Assembly: GCF_003858395.1 (NCBI RefSeq)
Contig: NZ_QWEV01000005.1
Coordinates: 2,232,001-2,296,000, forward strand
Length of the DNA: 64,000 nucleotides
From: Acidipila sp. EB88
GTDB lineage: Bacteria > Acidobacteriota > Terriglobia > Terriglobales > Acidobacteriaceae
Direction: 5' to 3'
Shown in pieces: positions 44,891-54,506 of this stretch. How positions within the stretch are numbered: the stretch's first letter is position 1; the number at the start of each line of letters is the position of its first letter. A model generated the notes under the pieces. That model did not search any database. It was not told the origin of the DNA and saw only the letters and a list, made by a program, of their open reading frames with translations. A program made the translations under genes and the position numbers.

Positions 44891-46393
44891 ATGGCGCCAA
44901 CCCACTGGAGTCGACGGCAACTGATCGGCAGCGCCGCGCACATCGGTAGCGGGGCGGCATTGGCCGCGCTCGCACCCTGGCCCGCAGCCCGTGCGCAGTT
45001 TCCCGCGCTGGAGCCGCTCCACGACGACCGGCTTGGCTTCCGCACGACCACGGCGCAAAGCGCCTGGCAAACAGGCCAGCTCTACAAGCCCACGTTTCGC
45101 TGGGACATGCTCAACCTCAACATCGATCCGGCAAGCGTCGACAAGACCAGCCCGCCGATACAGGGCTTCGGAGCCTGCTTCAACGAGCTCGGCTGGACAG
45201 CACTGAACGCGCTCAGTGAACAGGACCGCGCCAGCGTCATGCGCGAGCTCTTCGACCCCCACGCCGGGGCGCGCTTCAACTACTGCCGCATGCCCATCGC
45301 GGCCAACGACTTCGCGACCGAAGCATACAGCTACGACGAAACAGACGGCGACTTCGAGCTGCGACATTTCTCGATCGAGCACGATCGAAAGACGCTGCTG
45401 CCTTTCATTCACGCCGCGCAACGCTACCAGCCGGGGCTGCGTCTCTGGGCTTCTCCCTGGACGCCACCGAGCTGGATGAAGCGCAACCACTTCTACGCCG
45501 AAGCCCAGGCGCGCCCGGGCATGAAAGACAACGGCATTCGCACCGACCAGGTGGGTCGCGAGGGCGAGGACATGTTCTTTCAGGAGCCGCGTTACTTGGA
45601 GGCATACGCGCGCTACTTCGGCCGCTTCATCGATGCCTACCGCGCAGAGAAGATCACGGTCGGAATGGTGATGCCGCAGAACGAGTTCAACTCCGCGCAG
45701 AACTTTCCCAGCTGCACCTGGACCGCTGAAGGACTAGCTCGCTTCATCGGGTATCTCGGGCCCGAGATGCAGAAGCGTGGCGTTGACATCTTCTTCGGCA
45801 CCCTTGAGCGCGGCAACCCGGCGCTGCTCGAAACCGCGATGGCCAACCCGAAGGCAGCGCCTTTTCTCAAAGGGGTTGGGGTGCAGTGGGCAGGCAAGAA
45901 CGCCCTGCCCGCGATCCATCACCGGTTCCCTACGCTGCTCGTCTACCAGTCCGAGCAGGAGTGCGGCGATGGCTCCAACAGTTGGAGTTACACCGGCTAC
46001 TGCTGGCGGTTGATGAAGCACTACCTGCGCTCGGGCGCCAGTGCCTACATGTACTGGAACATCGCGCTGGAAAAAGGCGGCCTCAGCACGTGGGGCTGGT
46101 CGCAGAATGCGCTTGTCACGGTTGACCGCGCAGCCCGCACCTTTCACTACAACCCTGACTACTACCTGTTGAAGCACCTGGCCCACTTTGTCGACCGAGG
46201 CGCACGCAGGCTCGAAGCGACCGGCACCCTGGACGACGCGCTGCTCTATCTCAACCCGGATGGTTCGGCCATCGCGATGATGCGCAACGAGCTTTCCACG
46301 TCGCAGGTTGTGCAGGTGCAGTGCAACGCGCAGACCCTCACCGCCGAGCTTCCGCCAGATTCCATCAGTACGCTCTCAATCAAGCCGGCCTGA
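44891..46393 (+). CDS. GH30 glycoside hydrolase, Tat-exported
   Basis: 500 aa from ATG 44891. Twin-arginine signal SRRQLIGSAA (RR at 8-9), then a GH30 barrel: IQGFGACFNELGWTAL, NYCRMPIAANDF, WASPWTPPSWMKRN, acid/base Glu in MPQNEFNSAQNF and nucleophile Glu in VYQSEQECGDG; a C-terminal beta domain completes the fold. GH30 members cleave beta-glucosidic, beta-1,6-glucan or xylan linkages. The motif set here resembles glucosylceramidase/beta-1,6-glucanase-type members more than glucuronoxylanases. Substrate unproven. Confidence 0.9.
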   Translation: MAPTHWSRRQLIGSAAHIGSGAALAALAPWPAARAQFPALEPLHDDRLGFRTTTAQSAWQTGQLYKPTFRWDMLNLNIDPASVDKTSPPIQGFGACFNELGWTALNALSEQDRASVMRELFDPHAGARFNYCRMPIAANDFATEAYSYDETDGDFELRHFSIEHDRKTLLPFIHAAQRYQPGLRLWASPWTPPSWMKRNHFYAEAQARPGMKDNGIRTDQVGREGEDMFFQEPRYLEAYARYFGRFIDAYRAEKITVGMVMPQNEFNSAQNFPSCTWTAEGLARFIGYLGPEMQKRGVDIFFGTLERGNPALLETAMANPKAAPFLKGVGVQWAGKNALPAIHHRFPTLLVYQSEQECGDGSNSWSYTGYCWRLMKHYLRSGASAYMYWNIALEKGGLSTWGWSQNALVTVDRAARTFHYNPDYYLLKHLAHFVDRGARRLEATGTLDDALLYLNPDGSAIAMMRNELSTSQVVQVQCNAQTLTAELPPDSISTLSIKPA

Positions 46394-46465
46394 CTTAGTC
46401 GGCGTGGGCGCTGCGAGCCGGTTGGCGCGTCGGCCATCGTTCCATTCGGGCGTGCCGTCTGACGT

Positions 46466-46494
46466 TTGAGGTGTACGAAAAAACGACCATTATT
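46466..46494 (+). promoter_or_regulatory. Candidate promoter for the Pro-rich secreted protein gene
   Basis: TTGAGG (46466-46471) and ATTATT (46489-46494) are 17 nt apart, 160 nt upstream of the start codon, in an AT-rich patch unusual for this window. Confidence 0.35.
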
Positions 46495-46655
46495 TTTCTT
46501 TGACGTCCTGCCCGGAACGTTGCATGATGGGCACCCAGGGTCAGCACGTCTTTGGCCTGCAGGCTAGTCTTCCCTTTTGTTCTTGCTGCTCTTTCGGAGG
46601 CAGCCGGCGGGCGCCGTTGGTTCCCGGGTGGGCTTGTCTCGCTGGGAGGTATCTC

Positions 46656-47417
46656 ATGAAGTGCATTCCGCATGCCCTGACGCTGTTGCTGTGTGCTGCC
46701 TCGCTTACCGCACAGGCCGCCGAACACCTGATCCCAGCCGGCTCGCTGATCCAGTGCACCGTCTCCGAGCCGCGACTCTCGTCCAAGACCACCGCCATTG
46801 GCGACCCGGTGCTCTGCCAGGTCAGCCCAATGGAGCGCTACGGCCGCTCCATGATGCCGTACGACAGCTACCTGGAAGGCCGCTTCGAGGACTACAAGGA
46901 CCCGGGCCACCTGGTCGGCAAGGGATGGATGGAGCTGCGCTTTGATCGCATGGTGATCCAGCCGGACACCGTTGTGCCGATCGATGCCAAGGTCGTCTAT
47001 GTGCCCGGCTACCCGGTGGATCGGGATGGTCGCATTCACGGCAAGGGCCACCCCGTGAAAGACACGGTCGAGTGGCTGATCCCCGTGCTTTGGCCGATCG
47101 ACCTGATCAACCTGCCTCGGCGTGGTCCGCGCCCCGTGTTGAAGGGCGAAACGCGTTTGACTCTGAAAGTCATGGACGACATCCAGGTGCCGGCAACCCC
47201 AGAGCCCGAGCGCGACCCTTCGGGATTGATGCACCGGGCTCCGGCCACGTATGAGCCGCCGCCGCAGCCCCTCGTGCCACCTCCACCGCAGCCCATCTAC
47301 TACCGGCCCGCCCCGCCACCGCCGGTTTACCTGGCGCCGCCACCACCGGTTGTAATCCTGCGCAACGGGCTAATGTTTCGCACGGTCTACCCGGTGTATC
47401 CGCCGCCGCTTCGATAG
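46656..47417 (+). CDS. Secreted Pro-rich protein
   Basis: 253 aa; ATG 46656 is preceded by GGGAGG 7 nt upstream, while the longer open frame lacks support. Signal peptide HALTLLLCAASLTAQA. The mature part begins IPAGSLIQCTVSEPRLSSKTTAIGDPVLC, a beta-barrel-like motif also seen in conserved acidobacterial envelope proteins, and continues to about residue 185. The last 65 residues are dominated by PPP repeats with Tyr, likely an extended wall- or envelope-contacting tail. No function can be assigned. Confidence 0.75.
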   Translation: MKCIPHALTLLLCAASLTAQAAEHLIPAGSLIQCTVSEPRLSSKTTAIGDPVLCQVSPMERYGRSMMPYDSYLEGRFEDYKDPGHLVGKGWMELRFDRMVIQPDTVVPIDAKVVYVPGYPVDRDGRIHGKGHPVKDTVEWLIPVLWPIDLINLPRRGPRPVLKGETRLTLKVMDDIQVPATPEPERDPSGLMHRAPATYEPPPQPLVPPPPQPIYYRPAPPPPVYLAPPPPVVILRNGLMFRTVYPVYPPPLR

Positions 47418-47811
47418 GGCGGGGACGCACACGCGATGGGGTGCGGGCACGTGTTCACAGTGAGCCGTCCACTCGATGCCCCGCCGGGCCGCTATTCTTG
47501 ATTGCGAAGGAAGCGAAGAAGCCGGCTGGGCAAACAGCAATCACGCGTCGCCTGCGGACCTTTCCACAGAGTACGCAGGCGCTGTTCTGCTCCGGCCTCT
47601 GCTACAGAAAGCATGGTTCCGAGGTCGTCACTGTTTGCGTGCCGCAATCGGCACGAAGTCGCAGAAGCCGAGGGAAAACGCGCTGGCGGACAACAGCAGA
47701 CGCAAGCTGCCTGTGACACGGCTAGAAGTTAACCCTGCATGGCACAAACAACAAAAGCCGCTGCGGGAAGAAGACTGCTTCCTTGAGCGACTTTAATTTC
47801 CTGGGTGATTT
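47418..47811. other. Gene-free region before tRNA-Ala
   Basis: 394 nt between the Pro-rich gene and the tRNA. Overlapping open frames exist on both strands but none shows a family, signal peptide or good start. The right end holds a terminator candidate for the tRNA. Confidence 0.5.
47745..47782 (-). terminator. Terminator candidate downstream of tRNA-Ala
   Basis: On the minus strand, GGAAG/CTTCC (5 bp, 7-nt loop, 47766-47782) is followed after a GC-rich gap by a T-rich run (47745-47758). Confidence 0.35.
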
Positions 47812-47887
47812 TGGTGGACCTGATCGGGATCGAACCGATGACCTCTTCCATGCCATGGAAGCGCGCTCCCAGCTGCGCCACAGGCCC
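47812..47887 (-). tRNA. tRNA-Ala(GGC)
   Basis: 76 nt including an encoded 3' CCA (complement of 47812-47814). Acceptor GGGCCTG (47887-47881) pairs with CAGGTCC; the anticodon stem CTTCC/GGAAG encloses loop ATGGCAT with anticodon GGC. T-arm GGTTCGATCCC follows. Reads GCC alanine codons, heavily used in this GC-rich genome. Confidence 0.92.
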
Positions 47888-47997
47888 ACTCTTGCGAAGG
47901 GGTACAAGAGTTATTCTGCCCGTGTAGCGCCGCTTCGTCAACTCCACCCCGCCAGCGGCGCCCGTCTCGCATCCCTCAAGCCGCGAAACAACCCCGT

Positions 47998-48642
47998 TCA
48001 CTGCGGGCGATTTCGCTCCGCGATGTACTGCTCAATGACTGTATCCAGCACGCCCTGCGCCTCCAGGATGAAGTCGATCGCGTCGCGCCCCGCGCCTCGT
48101 CCGCCCTTCGATGGCGCAACCCAGTGCGCAGCGGCACGCACCTGCGGGCGCCCGTCGGCGACCGCCATGGCCAGTCCGCACACGCGCATCACGGGCAGAT
48201 CGATCACGTCGTCGCCCAGGTAGGCCACCTGCTCCATCGTGCAGCCCTCAAGCGCCAGGATCTCCTCCACCGCCGCGATCTTGTTGGCCGTGCCCTGGTA
48301 CACATGCTTCAGGCGCATGTCGCGCGCGCGCAGGGCCACCGCCTCCGAAATGCGCTTGGTGATGATCGCGCACTCAATGCCTGCAAGCCGCGCCAGCGAT
48401 ACGCCCGAGCCATCATGCGCGTGAAAGCCCTTGGCCTCCAGCATGTTGACCGAGTGCATGGCGTAACCGCCTTTGGCTTCCATCGCCTCCGCGTGCTCCG
48501 TGGTGGTGCGTACCGCGCCGGCAGGGGCGGGGAATAGCCAGATGCCGCCATCGGTGAGCACGCCGTCCACGTCGAACACGATCAAACGGATACGGCGCGC
48601 ACGGTCTTCCGCGGAGAGTGCTTGGGGCAGGACTTCACACAT
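47998..48642 (-). CDS. kdsC: 3-deoxy-D-manno-octulosonate 8-phosphate phosphatase (KdsC)
   Basis: 214 aa HAD-superfamily phosphatase; releases Kdo from Kdo-8-P for lipopolysaccharide synthesis. Motif I DVDGVLTDGG (D24, D26), motif II IITKR, motif III/IV YLGDDVIDLPVM; the family-specific AVRAAAHWVAPSKGGRGAGRD tail is present. A -10-like TACAAT (48654-48649) ends 6 nt before the ATG, so the mRNA may be leaderless; no Shine-Dalgarno is seen. Divergent from the Lhr helicase gene. Confidence 0.9.
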   Translation of the reverse strand: MCEVLPQALSAEDRARRIRLIVFDVDGVLTDGGIWLFPAPAGAVRTTTEHAEAMEAKGGYAMHSVNMLEAKGFHAHDGSGVSLARLAGIECAIITKRISEAVALRARDMRLKHVYQGTANKIAAVEEILALEGCTMEQVAYLGDDVIDLPVMRVCGLAMAVADGRPQVRAAAHWVAPSKGGRGAGRDAIDFILEAQGVLDTVIEQYIAERNRPQ

Positions 48643-48729
48643 GCCCCGATTGTAGCCAGCGCGGCCCGCTCAACAGAAGCCGCGGGCGCACAGGCGAACA
48701 AGTGGGGAAGAGAGGGGTAAAATCAGCCC

Positions 48730-51700
48730 ATGCTGCCGCTCTTTCCTGATGCCACGCTGCCCGCGGTCGCAAGCGAAGTGGCAGAGTCCCTGCGCTGGGC
48801 GCACCCCGTGGTGGCCGAGTGGTTCCTCGCCCGCTTCGGTTCCGCAACGGAGCCGCAGATCGAGGGCTGGCCGTCCATCGTCGCCGGCAGAACCACCCTG
48901 ATCTCCGCGCCGACCGGCTCCGGCAAAACGCTCGCTGCCTTTCTGGTTGCCATCGACCAGCTCCTGCGCAAGGCGATCGAGGGTCGCCTCGGCGAAACCA
49001 CCGAGGTCCTCTACGTTTCGCCGCTCAAGGCGCTCTCCAACGACGTACAGAAGAACCTGGACGGCCCCCTGCGTGAGATCCAGGCTCTTGCCATCGAGCG
49101 TGGCTACTTGTGCGGCGAGATCCGCACCGCCGTGCGCACCGGCGACACCCTGCCCAAACACCGGCAGCAGATGCTGCGCCGTCCGCCGCATATCCTCGTC
49201 ACCACGCCCGAGTCGCTCTACATCCTGATGACCTCGGAGAAGAGCCGCAACAACCTGCGCGGTGTCCGCACCATCATCGTCGACGAGATCCACGCCATCG
49301 CCGATGACAAACGGGGCGCACACCTCGTGCTCACACTGGAGCGTCTCGACGCGCTGGTATGCGGGCTTAACCGCCTGTCACCCGGGGACATGGTGTGTGG
49401 CCGCTCCACGCCGCCGCAGCGCATCGGCCTCTCCGCCACGCAGAACCCGCTCTCGCTCGTAGCAGACTTTCTCGCAGGTTCCGGTCGCGGCGACGAGGTC
49501 TCGATCGTCAGCGTGGGGCAAAGGCGCGTGCTCGATCTCGGCATCGAGATCCCGGATGAAGAACTCAGCTCCGTTGCATCGCGCGGGATCTGGGAGTCCA
49601 TCTACAACCGGCTTGCCGAGCTTGCGCTCGAGCACCGCTCCACCCTGGTCTTCGTCAACACGCGCACCATGGTCGAGCGCCTGTCGTTCCAGCTCAGCGA
49701 GCGCATCGGCACGGAGCATGTCGCGGCCCACCACGGTTCGCTCTCGCGTGCGCTGCGCCTCGAGGCCGAGCGCAAGCTCAAGGCCGGCGAAGTGAAGCTG
49801 CTCGTCGCCACCGCATCGCTCGAGTTGGGCATCGACATAGGCGCCATCGACCTGGTGTGCCAGATCAATTCACCACGCGCTATTGCCCCCGCCATGCAGC
49901 GCGTCGGCCGCGCTGGCCACTGGCGGGGCGCCACGCCGAAAGGCCGCTTCTTTGTCACCACGCGCGATGATCTGCTCGAGACTGCGGCACTGGTGCAGGC
50001 CATGCGCTCCGGGGTGCTCGACCGCCTCGAGATTCCACACGAGCCGCTCGATGTGCTGATGCAGCAGATCGTCGCCTGCTGTGCCGCTGAACCGTGGGAA
50101 GAAGAAGCGCTCTTCGCACTCGCCCGGCGTGCGTACCCGTATCGCGAGCTTTCCCGCGAAACCTTCGAGGAACTTCTCTGCCTCGTCAGTGAAGGCATTG
50201 CCAGCAGTCGCGGCATCTGGGGCGCGTACGTGCTGCGCGACCGTGTGCATGGCCACCTGCAGGCGCGTCGCGGCGCGCGCATTGCTGCTGTGTCCAACGG
50301 CGGCACCATCCCCGACACCGCGATCTTCCAGGTCATCGCCCAGCCCGAGGGCATTCCCATCGCAACACTCGATGAGCACTTCGCCATCGACTCCTCGCCC
50401 GGCGACGTGATCCTGCTCGGCAACACCAGCTGGCGCATCACGCTGGTGGAAGCAGCGGGGCGTGTGCTGGTTGAAGACGCGCACGGCCAGCCGCCCAACG
50501 TGCCTTTCTGGACCGGCGAAGCCCCGCAGCGCACGCTCGAGCTTTCCACCTTCGTCTGCGCGCTGCGCGAAGCGATCGACACCGGCACACGCGGCGTTCA
50601 GCCCGGGTACATCTCGCAGACAGATGCAGAGGTCGCCGCCACCACCGCGTGGCTCATGGAACAGTGCTGCCTCAACGAGAGCGCAGCCGCACAACTGATC
50701 GGCTACATCGTCGCGGGCCGTGCCATCCTTGGCGCGGTGCCTACCATGCAGACCATCGTGGCCGAACGCTTCTTCGACGAAGGCGGCGGCATGCAGTTGA
50801 TCCTGCATGCGCCGTTCGGGGGCCGCATCAACAAGGCCTGGGGCCTCGCCCTGCGCAAGCGCTTCTGCCGTGGCTTCAACTTCGAACTGCAGGCAGCCGC
50901 CACTGACAATGGCCTCAACATCTCGCTCGCTGAGCAGCACTCGTTCCCGCTGAGCGACGTCTTCCAGTTCCTCACCGAGCAGACGGTGCAGGAGCTGCTG
51001 CAACAGGCCTGCCTGACCTCGCCGATCTTCAAGGCGCGGTGGCGCTGGGACGCTTGCCGTTCTCTGCAACTGTTGCGGTTTCAGAAAGGCAAGAAGGTTG
51101 CGCCGCAAGTGATGCGCACCCGTGGCGAAGACCTGCTCGCCAACGTCTTTCCCCAGGTCGCCGCCTGCCAGGAGAACATTGAAGGCGACATCGATATCCC
51201 CAACCATCCGCTTGTGCGCGAGGTCATGAAAGACACGCTGCAGGAGGCGATGGATCTTGAAGGTCTCACGCGGGTGCTCGCACAAATCCGCACCGGCGAG
51301 ATCACTTGTCTTGCCGTGGATACCACCACTCCCTCGCAGTTCGCGCATGAACTGATCAACGCCAACCCTTATGCCTTCCTCGACGACGCAGACCTTGAAG
51401 AGCGCCGCACGCGCGCCGTGTCGCTGCGCCGCACTGTGCCCGACAGCGTCTTGGGCGAGGCGGGGCGTCTGTCCCCTGATGCCATCGCAGAAGTGCGAGC
51501 GCAGCAGTGGCCCGACATTCGCGACGAGCACGAACTGCACGACCAGTTGCAGCTGCTGATCCTGGTGCCGGAAGAGCTTGTGCTTGACCGCGCAGCCGAA
51601 TACACGCGCAGCGCGATCCAGGCCTCATCCGACCTGTGGCCCACGCTCTTTGCACGCCTCGTTGCCAGTGCGCGCGCTGCCGTTGCCGTGGTCGAGGGCA

Positions 51701-53301
51701 CGCGCTTCTGGGTCACCGCAGAACGCCTCCCCTGGGTGCGTACCCTGTTTCCCAGCCTGATGCTTGAGCGCGCCCTGCCGGTGGTGGCCGCTGCGGAAGA
51801 GCCCGCGGAAGAAGTCCTGCGGCGCTCCGCGCAGGGCTGGTTGACGCTGCTTGGACCCGCCTCGGCGCACGCGCTGGCAGCAATGCTCCATGTGCCTGCT
51901 GCCGAGCTCTGGAAGCAACTGCTTCGGCTTGAAGTAGCCGGCACCCTGATGCGCGGCGTCTTCGAGTACCCGCCTGCGCCCGGTGAGCTCATTGCCGACC
52001 ACGCGGTGGAGTGGTGCGATCGCCGCCTGCTGCAGCGCATCCACAAGCGCACACTCGGTGCCCTGCGCAAGCAGGTCGAACCCGCAACGCCCGCGGTGTA
52101 CATGCAGTGGCTGCTCGGCTGGCAGCACGTTGCGCCGCAAACCCAGCTTGCCGGGGAGGCGGGCCTTGTCGAAGCACTCCGCGGACTCGAAGGCTTCGAG
52201 GCGCCTGCAGTCGAGTGGGAGCGAACCCTGCTGCCCATGCGCGTGGCGAACTACGATCCCCGTTGGCTCGATGCCCTGTGCGGCGCGGGCGTCGTCGGCT
52301 GGGGCCGCCTGTCGCCGCATCCCGCATTCTTCGCTGCTGAGAGTGGCGGTCCGCGCCGGGTGATCCCGACCAGCATGGCGCCCATCACGTTCTTCCTGCG
52401 CGAAGAAGCGCTGTGGCTCGACGCAGCACTCACTACCGCGCGTGTGCCCGACGAGAACCTTGCCTGCTGCCTGAGCGAGCTTGCCCTGGCAGTGCGCGCC
52501 TGCATTGCACAGCGCGGCGCCATGTTCGCTTCGGACCTTCTGCGCGCTTTTGCGGTTCCTTCCGTAGACCTCGACCGTGCACTGTGGGAGTTAGTGGCAG
52601 CGGGGTTAGTCACGGCCGACGGCTTCGACAGCCTTCGCCTGTTGATCGATCCGCGCCGCAAGCAACTGCATGCGCCACCGCCTGGGGCCAAGCGCGCGGC
52701 CCGTCATGCCGCCGGCCGCTGGAGCCTGCTGTGTGGCGAGCCGGAGCAGCCATGGATTGCAACCACCGGCACTGTCGCTGCCGTCGATCCTGCACGCGCC
52801 CGGGGCGCCGCCGCCGAGCGTCACGAGGCGCAGCTCGCCTCTGCCTGCTGCATGTTGCTGCAACGCTATGGCGTGGTGTTCCGCGACGTGCTGGAGCGCG
52901 AAGCCAACATACCGAAGTGGCGCGAGCTTCTTCCCATGCTGCGGCGGATGGAAGCACGCGGCGAAGTCCGTGGCGGCCGCTTTCTTTCTGGTTTCTCCGG
53001 CGAACAGTTTGCCCTGCCCGAGGCACTGCAGAGTCTCCGCGAGGTGCGGCAGCAGGGCGTGCGGCTCGACCTATCTGTCACAGTAGCTGCAGCAGATCCG
53101 CTGAACCTGCTCGGCATTGTCATACCCGGCGAGCGCGTTGCGGCCGTGGCAGGTAAAACGCTCTGCTGGTCGCATGCAACGCTCACCAGCCTCAGCGCGG
53201 CGCCCCCAGCCGCCATCAGCGCCCAGGCTTCGCACGACCTCAAGAACGAGCAGGCAGCCTTCTTTGCGCCGGCCACGCCCGAGCACAGGCCCCAGCCATG
53301 A
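48730..53301 (+). CDS. Lhr-family ATP-dependent DNA helicase (large)
   Basis: 1523 aa, superfamily 2 helicase. Core: Walker A APTGSGKT (61-67), Ib VLYVSPLKALSND, Walker B VDEIH (185-188), GLSATQNPL (motif III), STLVFVNTRTMVERLS, and ASLELGIDIG...QRVGRAGH (motifs V-VI). It is followed by a winged-helix region and the long Lhr-specific C-terminal part (about residues 850-1520). Lhr proteins translocate on ssDNA and are linked to DNA repair. AGAGGGG lies 12 nt before the ATG. Its stop overlaps the small DUF5522 gene. Confidence 0.93.
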   Translation: MLPLFPDATLPAVASEVAESLRWAHPVVAEWFLARFGSATEPQIEGWPSIVAGRTTLISAPTGSGKTLAAFLVAIDQLLRKAIEGRLGETTEVLYVSPLKALSNDVQKNLDGPLREIQALAIERGYLCGEIRTAVRTGDTLPKHRQQMLRRPPHILVTTPESLYILMTSEKSRNNLRGVRTIIVDEIHAIADDKRGAHLVLTLERLDALVCGLNRLSPGDMVCGRSTPPQRIGLSATQNPLSLVADFLAGSGRGDEVSIVSVGQRRVLDLGIEIPDEELSSVASRGIWESIYNRLAELALEHRSTLVFVNTRTMVERLSFQLSERIGTEHVAAHHGSLSRALRLEAERKLKAGEVKLLVATASLELGIDIGAIDLVCQINSPRAIAPAMQRVGRAGHWRGATPKGRFFVTTRDDLLETAALVQAMRSGVLDRLEIPHEPLDVLMQQIVACCAAEPWEEEALFALARRAYPYRELSRETFEELLCLVSEGIASSRGIWGAYVLRDRVHGHLQARRGARIAAVSNGGTIPDTAIFQVIAQPEGIPIATLDEHFAIDSSPGDVILLGNTSWRITLVEAAGRVLVEDAHGQPPNVPFWTGEAPQRTLELSTFVCALREAIDTGTRGVQPGYISQTDAEVAATTAWLMEQCCLNESAAAQLIGYIVAGRAILGAVPTMQTIVAERFFDEGGGMQLILHAPFGGRINKAWGLALRKRFCRGFNFELQAAATDNGLNISLAEQHSFPLSDVFQFLTEQTVQELLQQACLTSPIFKARWRWDACRSLQLLRFQKGKKVAPQVMRTRGEDLLANVFPQVAACQENIEGDIDIPNHPLVREVMKDTLQEAMDLEGLTRVLAQIRTGEITCLAVDTTTPSQFAHELINANPYAFLDDADLEERRTRAVSLRRTVPDSVLGEAGRLSPDAIAEVRAQQWPDIRDEHELHDQLQLLILVPEELVLDRAAEYTRSAIQASSDLWPTLFARLVASARAAVAVVEGTRFWVTAERLPWVRTLFPSLMLERALPVVAAAEEPAEEVLRRSAQGWLTLLGPASAHALAAMLHVPAAELWKQLLRLEVAGTLMRGVFEYPPAPGELIADHAVEWCDRRLLQRIHKRTLGALRKQVEPATPAVYMQWLLGWQHVAPQTQLAGEAGLVEALRGLEGFEAPAVEWERTLLPMRVANYDPRWLDALCGAGVVGWGRLSPHPAFFAAESGGPRRVIPTSMAPITFFLREEALWLDAALTTARVPDENLACCLSELALAVRACIAQRGAMFASDLLRAFAVPSVDLDRALWELVAAGLVTADGFDSLRLLIDPRRKQLHAPPPGAKRAARHAAGRWSLLCGEPEQPWIATTGTVAAVDPARARGAAAERHEAQLASACCMLLQRYGVVFRDVLEREANIPKWRELLPMLRRMEARGEVRGGRFLSGFSGEQFALPEALQSLREVRQQGVRLDLSVTVAAADPLNLLGIVIPGERVAAVAGKTLCWSHATLTSLSAAPPAAISAQASHDLKNEQAAFFAPATPEHRPQP

Positions 53302-53480
53302 GCGACAACGAAGCAGGCGAGCAGGATCCCGACTACTACATGGACGGTCCGTTCTGCGTGTTCACGGCAACCTTCCACCTCAAGCGCGGTTTCTGCTGCG
53401 GCTCCGGCTGCCGGCACTGCCCCTACGATGAAGAGGGGCAGCCGCTTCCCGAGGCCTCTCCACAGCGCGACGGGGACTAA
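53298..53480 (+). CDS. DUF5522 small Cys-rich protein
   Basis: 60 aa. FCVFTATFHLKRGFCCGSGCRHCPYDEEG is the whole domain: a Cys-Cys pair plus CxxxCxxC-type cluster and an acidic tail, matching DUF5522. The ATG overlaps the Lhr stop (ATGA), so the two are co-translated. Probably binds a metal or Fe-S cluster; role unknown, possibly linked to Lhr. Confidence 0.8.
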   Translation: MSDNEAGEQDPDYYMDGPFCVFTATFHLKRGFCCGSGCRHCPYDEEGQPLPEASPQRDGD

Positions 53481-53572
53481 GGCGCCGCGGCCTGAGTCGC
53501 TGCTCTCCAAAACACACGAGGCAACGCACAGCTCTCGCAAGGTGCCAGCTGCTATCTCTCTATAAGCCCGCA

Positions 53573-54394
53573 CTAATCGGGAGACGGTACATCTGCGTGG
53601 TCGACGACCAGCCTCTTGATCTCACCCTGGCCAGGTTCGAGTTTGAGGCCCAGCGTGTTTAACAACCTGAGAAAGGAGCCATGTCTGTCCGCTGCGTGCG
53701 CCTCCCAGCTCTCCGGTTCGGCATGGAAGTCAAAGGCTCCGGAAAGGCCGGTCTGATCGATCACGGCACTCTGTACCACGTACGTGCTTGCGTAATCGGC
53801 GAGATCCTGCATCGTCATGTTCGATAGTGTCCAGGCATCCGTGAAGCCGATACCACCAACCCCGTTGCGTCCGGACGAATCACCCGACCCGGGTGCCTTG
53901 TATGGATGCAGCGCCAGCTGCTTGCCATTGCGCTTCAGGAAGTAGACCTTGCCGATCTCCGTTGTCTCGTGGAGCTTGAGCTGAAATCTATCGGCCAGAA
54001 GCGCCCGCACCATCTCACGCATGCGCGGGTCCGCCAGGTCGAACAACGTATGCCGCGTGTCGAGCCCTGTCCGCTGCAAAGCTTCGGGTGGTTTACCCAC
54101 CACGTTGTACTCGGCAGAGTCCATCCAGCCATGGGTGCCGGCGATCTGCCAGAAGCTCACCCCGTAGGCTGCTGTGATCAACCCCTTCAGGTTGTATCCG
54201 TTAAGCCGAACGACCCCGTTCGCGTCGACTTCGGCTCCCACTTGTACGGGTCCGGAACTTCGATCGACCGGCTTGACCGTGGCCACTTCAAACTTCAGCG
54301 AAGTGTGCGTCTGCTGGTGATCGACCTGCGCTCCTGTCACAGGAGGCAAACACAATGCAGCCACAAGAGCTGCGCGTACAAGCGGCCATGGCAT
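53573..54394 (-). CDS. TIGR03435 family secreted protein
   Basis: 273 aa with signal peptide (ALVAALCLPPVTGA). The marker FEVATVKPVDRS, LKGLITAAYGV, ALLADRFQLKLHETTE, MTMQDLADYAS and DQTGLSGAFDFHAE follow in the order typical of this soil-acidobacterial family, whose function is unknown. GGGAG 7 nt before ATG 54394 supports the start. It converges on DUF5522; the VWFA-type gene lies upstream on the same strand. Confidence 0.9.
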   Translation of the reverse strand: MPWPLVRAALVAALCLPPVTGAQVDHQQTHTSLKFEVATVKPVDRSSGPVQVGAEVDANGVVRLNGYNLKGLITAAYGVSFWQIAGTHGWMDSAEYNVVGKPPEALQRTGLDTRHTLFDLADPRMREMVRALLADRFQLKLHETTEIGKVYFLKRNGKQLALHPYKAPGSGDSSGRNGVGGIGFTDAWTLSNMTMQDLADYASTYVVQSAVIDQTGLSGAFDFHAEPESWEAHAADRHGSFLRLLNTLGLKLEPGQGEIKRLVVDHADVPSPD

Positions 54395-54506
54395 GTGAGA
54401 GCTCCCGGTGCGAAGCAGTCTATGAGCATGTGACCGAGACGGCGCTGAGGCGTCCTCGCGGTCGCCTCAGCATAAATTGCATCCTGTGCATCGGCCATGC
54501 AAACTT

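Noticed and set aside
47476..47796. 106-aa frame before tRNA-Ala
   Set aside because: Overlaps competing frames on both strands, and no family or ribosome-binding site was found.
49870..51540. 556-aa leftward open frame
   Set aside because: Antisense to lhr, low-quality His/Arg/Gly composition, no motifs.
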